A stretch of DNA of 64,000 nucleotides from Calothrix anomala FACHB-343 (GTDB taxonomy: Bacteria; Cyanobacteriota; Cyanobacteriia; Cyanobacteriales; Nostocaceae). How positions within the stretch are numbered: the first letter of the stretch is position 1; each line of letters opens with the position of its first letter. Position numbers and translations under genes: made by a program. The notes beneath the pieces were generated by a model. The model saw only the letters and a list, made by a program, of their open reading frames with translations. It was not told the origin of the DNA and did no database searches. The stretch lies in the NCBI RefSeq assembly GCF_014696435.1, contig NZ_JACJQG010000010.1, positions 1 through 64,000 of the forward strand, given 5' to 3'. Positions 9,254-17,833 of the stretch are shown one piece after another.

Positions 9254-12200
9254 ATGCTACCATCCGTTGTCGCTTCAGAAGTTCGTGCCAGCATTGAAGA
9301 CTTCCTCAAAACCGAATTTCGCCCTGCGTCACCAGGATTTGAAGGGCTGATGCAACGCTTTTTAGCAACACCGGAAGCTGTATTTAAAGGCCCTTACCTG
9401 TCTGTGGGTTTACCATTCCGCCCCGGTTCTACAGGTGCAGACTATTTCCCCGACGTGCCAATGGCATTTCCCCCACACCGCCATCAGGAACAAGCATTCG
9501 CCCGATTAAAAGCACCCTACTATCAATCAACCCTTGTCGCTACAGGAACAGGTTCAGGAAAAACAGAGTGTTTTTTATTACCCATCCTCAATCACTGCTA
9601 CCAACATGAAAGCGAACCGGGTATTAAAGCACTGCTAATTTACCCGATGAACGCCCTTGCTACCGACCAAGCAAAGCGGTTAGCAAGTCTCATCTGGCAC
9701 AACCCAAAATTAAAAGGTAAGGTAACTGCTGGGTTATTTGTGGGCGAGTCGGAAAGAGATCCAAAGGCGATGATGGGTGAAGACCATATCATCACTGACA
9801 AAAATATTCTGCGCCAATGTCCCCCCGACATTTTGTTGACTAACTACAAAATGCTCGACTACCTGTTGATTCGTCCAGGCGACCAACCATTATGGGCAGG
9901 AAATATACCAGAAACCCTACGTTATTTGGTAGTTGATGAAATTCACACCTTTGATGGCGCACAGGGAACAGATTTGGCTTGTTTAATCCGCCGCCTCAAA
10001 GCTAGATTGCAAACTCCCGAACGTTATTTAGCTTGTGTCGGGACTTCTGCAACCTTGGGTGGTAGTGGTAATAAAGGGGATATGTTGAATTATGCAACTA
10101 CTGTTTTTGACGAACCCTTCGACCAAAATGCCCTAGTTGAAGAAGATAGGCTAACTTGTGGAGAATTTCTCTTTGATGCTTACATTAATCCCCTCCCCAT
10201 TCCCGAACCCGATAAATTAGACATTCTCAAAGCTGCCAACTACCAAACTATAAAGGAATATATCTGCGCTCAACATCAGCTATGGTTTGAAGCAGCAATT
10301 ACCGAAGAATTTAATAATAATGAGTGGCGAGTTGAATTAGGCGATCGCTTGAAATCTCTGCCCATCGTCCACAACCTGCTGAAAGTTCTAGACCAAGGAG
10401 CGATCGCCCTACCTGAACTTTGGCAAAAACTCAGCCGGAAAATGCGCTTACCAGATAGCGATGACCCAATTTATCAAGCTGCCTTATTTGATAGTTTAAT
10501 TGCCTTGTGTGCGATCGCCCGCCGCCAATTGCACACTGCACTTGTCCCTTGGGTGAATATTCGTCTGCAATTTTGGCTGCGAGAACTGCGCCGCATGGTG
10601 GGAACTGTAGAGAAGCAACCCGAATTAGTATTTGCTGATGACCAAGCATCAGAAGAAAAAGAGCGTGTTCTGCCAGTGATACACTGTCGAGACTGCGGTA
10701 GTACGGGATGGGGAGGATTAAGGCAACAAGTAACAAACCATAAAATAGCTTGTGACCTACGGGACTTTTATAAAGCGTACTTCGCAAACGACCCATTAAT
10801 TACCTACATTTTCCCCCATCGCAATCCAGATAATGATAGAGGTTGGTTATCTTGGAAGCTTTGCAAAGAATGTCTAACCCTTAACCGCACAGATGCTCAT
10901 CGTTGTTCTAAGTGCTCCAGCGAAGAATTTATTTCAGTTATTGAACCAGACCAAGATGCGATCGTTCGCACGATAAAAACCAAAAATGGTAATCCCCGCC
11001 GTGTTTCTAACCATGATTGCCCCTTCTGCGGTAGTAAAGACGGTTTAGCAATTCTTGGTTCTCGCGCTGCGAGTTTAGCTAGTGCCGCAATTGGTACATT
11101 ATTCTCATCAGCTTACAATGATGACCGCAAACTAATTACTTTTTCTGACTCTGTACAGGATGCAGCGCACCGTGCAGGCTTTTTTGAAACTCGTACCTTC
11201 CGCACAACCTTAAGAAGTGCTTTACGCCAGCATCTTGATCGTAAAGCTAAAGGATGGAATTTAGCGGATATTCGGGCTGACTTTTCTCAATATTGGCGTA
11301 ATGAAATTGGTGGCGATGGCGATTATATTGCTACATTTATGCCTTCAGATTTGGAATGGCTGCGGGAATGGGAAGAATTACAACAAGCAGGAACAGCAAA
11401 ACCCAGCCTTGTTGAGCTGATTAATAAACGGCTTGATTGGGAAGTAATTGCAGAAATTGGCTTGCGGACAAATTTGGGTGCTTCATTAGAACGCACTGAC
11501 ACCTGTGCAGTTTACCTTGATAGTAATTTACTCAACCCTGCCTGCTTAAACTTACTCGAACGAATTCGCAACGAAATTGGCGGACTAGAAAATCTTGATC
11601 GGCAAACCCTGTACCGTTTTCTGTTGGGGTTAATTTACCATCTGCGGCTACAGGGCGGTATTTTGCATTCGGTAACAGAAAATTATATTGAAAGTGGTGG
11701 TCAAACCTTCCGGTTGCAGCAACCCTTATTTATGCCTGGATTTGGCCCATCCTCACTTACACCCGTTTACTTTGTCCAAAATGGTAACTTTCCTCGTTTT
11801 GAAGCCTTAGTCCGACCATCAGGGAAAGTAACTTGGTGTGAAAATTGGGCTTTTAAATTGTTTTCTAGCTACACTCCACTGATTGTCGCCCAGGTAGAAA
11901 CCCTTTACAACCTAGTTTTAAATCAACTGGTGGCTCATGAGATTTTTGGAGTCAGGGAAACACGTAACGGCGCAAAAGTCTGGGGTATCAAACAAACAGC
12001 ATTGTATTTGGATATTACAGCACATCACCTTGAATGCGATAAATGCGGACACAGCATTACCGCTTCTCCACAAGAATTGACGTTATGGACAGATACACCT
12101 TGTATGCGTCCGAAGTGTACGGGGAAATATCAACCATCGGAACGAAAAACCCGCGATTTTTACCGCCACTTATATTCTAAAGGTCGAGTGTGGCGCATCT

Positions 12201-15200
12201 TTGCTAGAGAACACACTGGATTATTAGAAAGAGATGTCCGCGAAGAATTAGAAAATCGCTTTATCACAGGTCGCCACCGTTACGACCCCAATCTTCTTTC
12301 TGCTACTTCAACCCTGGAAATGGGGATTGATATTGGTACGCTTTCTTCTGTTTTATTGTGTTCCGTTCCTCCAGCCCAAGCAAATTATCAACAGCGTATT
12401 GGTCGTGCAGGTCGTCGAGATGGTAATGCTTTTATCGCTGCGATCGCTAACGGTACTCCCCACGATTTATATTTTTGGGCTGACCCCATGTTAATGATTG
12501 CAGGTGGGGTAGATACTCCCGGTTCTTACCTCGATGCTTCAGCAATTTTACAACGCCAACTCACTGCTTACTGTCTCGACCGTTGGGTATCCCAAGGTAT
12601 CACCCCAGACCAACTACCCGAACGATTTGGCACTGTTTTAGATAGCGTCCAGCAACGTGATTTAACTCGCTTTCCTTATACATGGCTAAATTTTATTGAA
12701 AATCAACAATTAGAACTACTGCAAGATTTTCTCGATCTCTTCCAAAATCAAATATCCCACCGCAGCGCCGAACAATTAAGAATATTTATTGAGAAAGGCG
12801 AAAACGATGAAGGGGGATTGCGTTGGCGCATTGTCAACCGCTTGCAGGAAGTAGTGGAAGAACGCCGCCGCTTAAAAAACCAAAGTGATACCTTACGGCG
12901 ACGTATTAAAGATAAGGAAAAAGCTGCTAAGAGTCAAAATCACGAAGAAGAACTAACGGAACTCCACCGCGAACGGGGGGGGTTGATGGAGCTAGTGAAA
13001 AATATCAGCGATAAAAATACCCTCAACTTCTTTACTGATGAAGGGTTGCTACCTAACTATACTTTCCCCGAACCAGGTGTAATACTCAAGTCAATTATTT
13101 GGCGACAAAAGAATATCAAAGGAGATGGTGCATCTGGTAAATACGAAACCTTTACCTTTGAGTACGAACGTCCTGGTGCGATCGCCTTGCGGGAACTTGC
13201 TCCTTATGGTGTGTTTTATGCTGAGGGAAACCGCGTCAAAATTGACCAAATCGACTTAAATATTTCCCAAATTGAAGAGTGGCGCTTGTGTAGGAACTGT
13301 TCCTATGCTGCTCTCACTATTTTAGATGCAGCTAAAGAACCTGCTTGTCCACGCTGTGGGGACAGAATGTGGTCAGATGCAGGACGTAAGCGCAAAATGA
13401 TTCGCTTACGCCAAGTTATAGCAACTACCAACGCCAGAGAAAGCCGTATTGGTGATGACAAAGATGAGCGCCAACCAGCCTTTTTCACTCAACAAATGCT
13501 GGTAGATTTTGAACCAGAAGCACGAGAAAAGACTTTTGTAATTAAAGATGAGGAATTTCCCTTTGGTTTTGAATTTATTTCACGAGTCACCTTTCGAGAA
13601 GTCAATTTTGGAGAGGGTAATTCCCAATCTGAAAATTTTGAAGTTGCTGGAATTAACCGTCCCCGTCCTGGTTTTCAAATTTGTCGCCATTGCGGTAAAG
13701 TTCAAATTGATCCGGAAAAACCAGAACACGCCTTGGCTTGTTCTCGACGTGAAAATAGCAATGAAAATGATTTTACTGATATCTTGTACTTGTTTAGACA
13801 ATTTGAATCGGAAGCAATCAGAATCTTACTACCTGTAGATACTTTAACTTCTGATAAAAAATTACATTCATTTATTGCAGCCCTGCAACTAGGGTTAAAA
13901 CAATACTTTAAGGGTAAAGTAGACCATCTCAGAACCCTTATTAGTCACGAACCGCAAGAAAATACACCTAGCTTGCTACGCAAACCTTTTCTATTTTTAT
14001 ACGATACCATTCCCGGTGGTACAGGCTATCTACGCGAATTACTACGAGATCCAAATAACTTTTTCTCTGTGTTTGAACAAGCATTAGTTATTTTACGTGC
14101 TTGCGATTGCAATGATGGCTGTTATAACTGCTTGTACGGTTATCGTAATAGTTTTGACCGAGATCAAACCAGCCGTAAGACAGCGATTGATTTACTTAAT
14201 ATTATTGTTAACCGTCGTCTGCAATTAACTGAAACTCAAGGAGGGCTTTCTCAAGTTAAGCTTAATGCTTTATTTGACAGTATTCTTGAATTACGTTTTA
14301 TTGAAGCACTAAGACGCTACCGCCATAATAACGAACCAACAATCGTTCGTAAAGAAATAGTTAATGGTAAAGCTGGTTATTTTATTAGAATTGATAATCA
14401 AGATTGGAACGTTGAACCACAGGTTGAACTTGGCAGAAACGAAGGAATTGAAGTTAATAGCAGAGCAGATTTTGTTTTTTATCCTGCTAAAAATACAACA
14501 GCGATTAAACCGATAGTCATATTTACCGATGGTTGGCAATACCATGCTCACCGCATTGCTGAAGATTTTCTTCAACGTATGGCAATTGCTAAAAGCAACC
14601 ATTATCACGTTTGGTCTTTAACTTGGACTGATGTAGAATCACAGTTCTCCAACAAGCAAAATGATGCTTATATGGACCTTTTAGAACTGGGTGCTAGTCA
14701 GCAATTTAAGGCTAAAGAAGGTACATTTTATGAAAAATATAAATGTGGGGAATTAAGACTAATTGCTCAAAAAAACAGTTTTATTTGGCTGGTTAATTTC
14801 CTAGTTAATCCAAATAGAGATTTATGGAAAAATTTTGCTCTGATGAGAACTTCTGCTCAATTTGATAATGCTCGTTTTAGCCAGCAGGATGCTCGTCTAT
14901 CTTGGGTGAATGCAGTATTAAAGAAAACCAACTCTTCAGTTGTAGATGCGTTTAAACCCATAGAAACTGGAAAAATGTTAGGTTTAGTTTATGGGGCAAT
15001 AAATGACGATAAAAACTTAGTCGAAATTTACATCTCAGTAGATGGTAAACGTCATTCAACTCTAGATAGTGCTGGCTCGTTTATCACTATTTATTTAGAT
15101 GATAAGGCAATAGAAAATGAAAAAGAATTGCAAAAATCGTGGATAGGAGTTCTACGTTATTTCAACATATTACAATTTGTTGACCATAGTTATGTTGTGA

Positions 15201-15580
15201 CGGCTCAAGGTAATGACAATGGTTTAAATTCTGCATTAGTACCTCCCAAAGCAAACCAGGCTCAATCTCAACCGACGGTTAAACATAATGTAGCAGCTTG
15301 GCAAAAACTAGAGGAACTAGTTTTTGATGAGACAACATTAGAACTGTTGCACTATATGCAAGAACATAACTGGGATTTACCAGAAGTTGGTTATGAGTTA
15401 ATGGATAGTAATGAAGTTGTAATTGCTGAGGCTGAGTTAGCTTGGACAAAACGTAAATGTGCTGTTTTGATTACAGCAGATAATACTTTAATGCTATTTA
15501 AAGCAGCAGGATGGCAAGTAGCTACTATTAGTGAAGTTATGGCTGATCCAGAAACATTTTATAGCCAATATATTAATTAA
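9254..15580 (+). CDS. Giant YprA-family DEAD/DEAH helicase with DUF1998 and C-terminal nuclease-like region
   Basis: The 2108-aa protein starts with an SF2 core: Walker A ATGTGSGKT at 96-104, DEIH at 228-231, SATLGG, a zinc-like CRDCG at 478-482, ATSTLEMGIDIG, and motif VI QRIGRAGRR at 1047-1055. The DUF1998 cysteine signature CDCNDGCYNCLYGYRN is at 1617-1632. Past this, ADFVFYP and FTDGWQYH (1757-1764) followed by a VWSLTW stretch resemble the Vsr/PD-(D/E)xK-like tail of other very large helicases of this family. In DISARM the helicase (DrmA) and DUF1998 protein (DrmB) are separate; in Druantia the DruE protein is about this size and joins both. So this could be a DrmA-DrmB-like fusion or a DruE-like protein. 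It probably forms the DNA-translocating core of the island. Confidence 0.8.
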   Translation: MLPSVVASEVRASIEDFLKTEFRPASPGFEGLMQRFLATPEAVFKGPYLSVGLPFRPGSTGADYFPDVPMAFPPHRHQEQAFARLKAPYYQSTLVATGTGSGKTECFLLPILNHCYQHESEPGIKALLIYPMNALATDQAKRLASLIWHNPKLKGKVTAGLFVGESERDPKAMMGEDHIITDKNILRQCPPDILLTNYKMLDYLLIRPGDQPLWAGNIPETLRYLVVDEIHTFDGAQGTDLACLIRRLKARLQTPERYLACVGTSATLGGSGNKGDMLNYATTVFDEPFDQNALVEEDRLTCGEFLFDAYINPLPIPEPDKLDILKAANYQTIKEYICAQHQLWFEAAITEEFNNNEWRVELGDRLKSLPIVHNLLKVLDQGAIALPELWQKLSRKMRLPDSDDPIYQAALFDSLIALCAIARRQLHTALVPWVNIRLQFWLRELRRMVGTVEKQPELVFADDQASEEKERVLPVIHCRDCGSTGWGGLRQQVTNHKIACDLRDFYKAYFANDPLITYIFPHRNPDNDRGWLSWKLCKECLTLNRTDAHRCSKCSSEEFISVIEPDQDAIVRTIKTKNGNPRRVSNHDCPFCGSKDGLAILGSRAASLASAAIGTLFSSAYNDDRKLITFSDSVQDAAHRAGFFETRTFRTTLRSALRQHLDRKAKGWNLADIRADFSQYWRNEIGGDGDYIATFMPSDLEWLREWEELQQAGTAKPSLVELINKRLDWEVIAEIGLRTNLGASLERTDTCAVYLDSNLLNPACLNLLERIRNEIGGLENLDRQTLYRFLLGLIYHLRLQGGILHSVTENYIESGGQTFRLQQPLFMPGFGPSSLTPVYFVQNGNFPRFEALVRPSGKVTWCENWAFKLFSSYTPLIVAQVETLYNLVLNQLVAHEIFGVRETRNGAKVWGIKQTALYLDITAHHLECDKCGHSITASPQELTLWTDTPCMRPKCTGKYQPSERKTRDFYRHLYSKGRVWRIFAREHTGLLERDVREELENRFITGRHRYDPNLLSATSTLEMGIDIGTLSSVLLCSVPPAQANYQQRIGRAGRRDGNAFIAAIANGTPHDLYFWADPMLMIAGGVDTPGSYLDASAILQRQLTAYCLDRWVSQGITPDQLPERFGTVLDSVQQRDLTRFPYTWLNFIENQQLELLQDFLDLFQNQISHRSAEQLRIFIEKGENDEGGLRWRIVNRLQEVVEERRRLKNQSDTLRRRIKDKEKAAKSQNHEEELTELHRERGGLMELVKNISDKNTLNFFTDEGLLPNYTFPEPGVILKSIIWRQKNIKGDGASGKYETFTFEYERPGAIALRELAPYGVFYAEGNRVKIDQIDLNISQIEEWRLCRNCSYAALTILDAAKEPACPRCGDRMWSDAGRKRKMIRLRQVIATTNARESRIGDDKDERQPAFFTQQMLVDFEPEAREKTFVIKDEEFPFGFEFISRVTFREVNFGEGNSQSENFEVAGINRPRPGFQICRHCGKVQIDPEKPEHALACSRRENSNENDFTDILYLFRQFESEAIRILLPVDTLTSDKKLHSFIAALQLGLKQYFKGKVDHLRTLISHEPQENTPSLLRKPFLFLYDTIPGGTGYLRELLRDPNNFFSVFEQALVILRACDCNDGCYNCLYGYRNSFDRDQTSRKTAIDLLNIIVNRRLQLTETQGGLSQVKLNALFDSILELRFIEALRRYRHNNEPTIVRKEIVNGKAGYFIRIDNQDWNVEPQVELGRNEGIEVNSRADFVFYPAKNTTAIKPIVIFTDGWQYHAHRIAEDFLQRMAIAKSNHYHVWSLTWTDVESQFSNKQNDAYMDLLELGASQQFKAKEGTFYEKYKCGELRLIAQKNSFIWLVNFLVNPNRDLWKNFALMRTSAQFDNARFSQQDARLSWVNAVLKKTNSSVVDAFKPIETGKMLGLVYGAINDDKNLVEIYISVDGKRHSTLDSAGSFITIYLDDKAIENEKELQKSWIGVLRYFNILQFVDHSYVVTAQGNDNGLNSALVPPKANQAQSQPTVKHNVAAWQKLEELVFDETTLELLHYMQEHNWDLPEVGYELMDSNEVVIAEAELAWTKRKCAVLITADNTLMLFKAAGWQVATISEVMADPETFYSQYIN

Positions 15581-15615
15581 TAATGCGATAGGAGATTATC
15601 CAAGGAAGTAATTAT

Positions 15616-17772
15616 ATGTTAAACCATCAACCAAAACTAGCAATATCCGCAGATTTTCTCGATGCTTTTAGTAGGATACCTCGACAAATTCAAGGTAAAG
15701 TAAATGTATTTGTTGAAAAATTTAAGAAAGACCCAACCAGTTCTGGTATTAATTATGAGTCAATTAACGGCAGGGACTCTCGACTAAAATCTGTTCGCAT
15801 TGACTTGTCATATAGAGCTATTGTTTTTAAACCTGATAAAGGCAATACTTATATTCTTTTATGGGTTGATAACCATGATGATGCTTATAGCTGGGCGCAA
15901 CGCCGAGTTTGTAAAATTAACCCAGAATCAGGTGCATTACAAATTATAGATATTGAGGAAGCAAGCGCAATTGAAGCAGAAATTTCTAGTCGTAGAATAC
16001 CACAAATTCCTGGTCGATTTGATAGCATACCAGATAAATATTTATTGCGGCTTGGCATTCCCGATGAATTATTAGGTGCAGTTCGTGCAGTTGTAACTGA
16101 CGAAGATATCGATAAATTAGTGTCTAAGTTACCCGAAGAAGCAGCTGATGCTTTACTAATGTTGGGTGCTGGATACTCTATCGAAGAAACTCTCACAGCA
16201 CAAGATAAAAACCGCGAACAGACTATCGACACAGATAATATTGATGCAGCTTTAGAAAAAGACGACAGTAAACGCCGCTTCCGAGTTGTTGAAAATGAAA
16301 CAGAATTGTTAGAAATTCTAGCTGCACCTTTAGAAAAATGGCGCGTATTTCTTCACCCCAGCCAAAGACGTTTGGTTGAACGCGACTGGAAAGGGCCAGT
16401 ACGAGTATTAGGTGGTGCAGGAACAGGGAAAACAGTAGTTGCAATGCACCGTGCTAAATGGCTGGCAGAAAATAGATTTACAAATTCAGGCGATCGCATT
16501 TTATTTACAACCTTTACCCGTAACCTTGCAGTTGATATCGAAGCTAACTTACGTAAGATTTGCTCTCCTGAAACCATGCGTCGCATACGAGTTGAGAATA
16601 TTGATGCCTGGGTAACATCATTTTTAAAAAGTGAAGGTGTTACTACTAAAATTGTCTACGATGACCAAGTAGCAGAACTTTGGGAAAAAGCTTACGAATG
16701 CAAACCTGAATCTCCATCGTTAACACTTGCTTTTTATCAGGATGAATGGCGTGAGGTAATTCAAGCTAATAAAATCACAAACCTCAAGCAATATTTAACA
16801 GTTACCCGAACTGGACGCGGTACAAGACTCAATCGAGCCGAGCGAGCTGCTATTTGGGTTGTTTTTGAAGAATATCGTTCATTACTCCAACAAAAAGGTT
16901 GGAAAGAAGCCGAAGATGCAATGCGTGATGCTTGTAGTTTATTACAAAATAAACCAGGAGAAACTTTACCTTTCAAGGCTGTAATCGTAGATGAAGCTCA
17001 AGATATGAGCGATGCAGTTTTCTCACTAATTAGGGCAATAGTTCCACCGAAAAATGACGGCAATGATATTTTTATAGTTGGCGACCCTCACCAACGTATT
17101 TATGGGCGAAAAGTTGTTCTTAGTCGCTGCGGTATTGATATTCGCGGTCGCTCCCATAAATTAAGAATTAACTACCGTACAACCGATGAAACCCGCAAGT
17201 GGGCAACAATGGTGCTGGATGGCATTACTTTCGATGACTTAGACGGGGAACAAGATGACCTTAAAGGATACCGTTCTTTACTTCATGGAGATCAACCTGT
17301 AGTTAAAGGATTTTCTAGTTTCGAGGATGAAATGAATTTCATCAGCACGTATCTTCAGCAGCTAGAAAGTAGTGGTACTCCTTTAAGCAATGTTTGTATT
17401 GTGGTTCGCACTAATTCTTTGGTAAAACAATATGCTTCTGCTCTTGAAAATCTTAATGTCAAAGTGCGAGAAATTAAACGTACTCAGCCTGATAATTTGT
17501 CTGAACAAGGTGTTCGCATTGCAACAATGCACCGAGTAAAGGGTTTGCAATTTGACTATGTGGTGTTAGCCAGTATTAATGATGGTATTTTACCGTTAAA
17601 GTCTGCATTATCTAATACTGCTGATAAAGCAGCATATAATTCACTAATTAATTCAGAGCGTTCTTTAATCCATGTAGCTGCTACTCGCGCTAAACGTTGC
17701 GTTACGCTTACTTACTATGGACAATCAAGTTGTCTTATTCCAGTAACAAAAGCCATACCTTTACAAAAATAG
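15616..17772 (+). CDS. RelE/ParE-like domain fused to UvrD/Rep-type SF1 helicase
   Basis: 718 aa. Residues 1 to about 110 resemble the RelE/ParE toxin fold, with the SVRIDLSYRAIVF strand typical of YoeB/RelE-type proteins. After a linker of about 100 residues comes a UvrD-type SF1A helicase: Walker A GGAGTGKT at 266-273, DEAQD at 459-463, GDPHQRIYG, and INYRTTDETRKW. Near the C-terminus are MHRVKGLQFDYVV and HVAATRAK. Such fusions exist in bacterial genomes, often near defence genes. Whether the toxin-like part still cleaves mRNA or serves as a binding module is unknown; I did not verify catalytic residues. The gene follows the YprA helicase by 35 bases, with AAGGAAG upstream of the ATG, so it is probably in the same operon. 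Its 3' end converges with the next gene. Confidence 0.78.
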   Translation: MLNHQPKLAISADFLDAFSRIPRQIQGKVNVFVEKFKKDPTSSGINYESINGRDSRLKSVRIDLSYRAIVFKPDKGNTYILLWVDNHDDAYSWAQRRVCKINPESGALQIIDIEEASAIEAEISSRRIPQIPGRFDSIPDKYLLRLGIPDELLGAVRAVVTDEDIDKLVSKLPEEAADALLMLGAGYSIEETLTAQDKNREQTIDTDNIDAALEKDDSKRRFRVVENETELLEILAAPLEKWRVFLHPSQRRLVERDWKGPVRVLGGAGTGKTVVAMHRAKWLAENRFTNSGDRILFTTFTRNLAVDIEANLRKICSPETMRRIRVENIDAWVTSFLKSEGVTTKIVYDDQVAELWEKAYECKPESPSLTLAFYQDEWREVIQANKITNLKQYLTVTRTGRGTRLNRAERAAIWVVFEEYRSLLQQKGWKEAEDAMRDACSLLQNKPGETLPFKAVIVDEAQDMSDAVFSLIRAIVPPKNDGNDIFIVGDPHQRIYGRKVVLSRCGIDIRGRSHKLRINYRTTDETRKWATMVLDGITFDDLDGEQDDLKGYRSLLHGDQPVVKGFSSFEDEMNFISTYLQQLESSGTPLSNVCIVVRTNSLVKQYASALENLNVKVREIKRTQPDNLSEQGVRIATMHRVKGLQFDYVVLASINDGILPLKSALSNTADKAAYNSLINSERSLIHVAATRAKRCVTLTYYGQSSCLIPVTKAIPLQK

Positions 17773-17833
17773 AGTTTGTTTAGCTTTTGTGGTAACAGTC
17801 AAACTTCATTATAAACATGAATCAACTTTAAAT

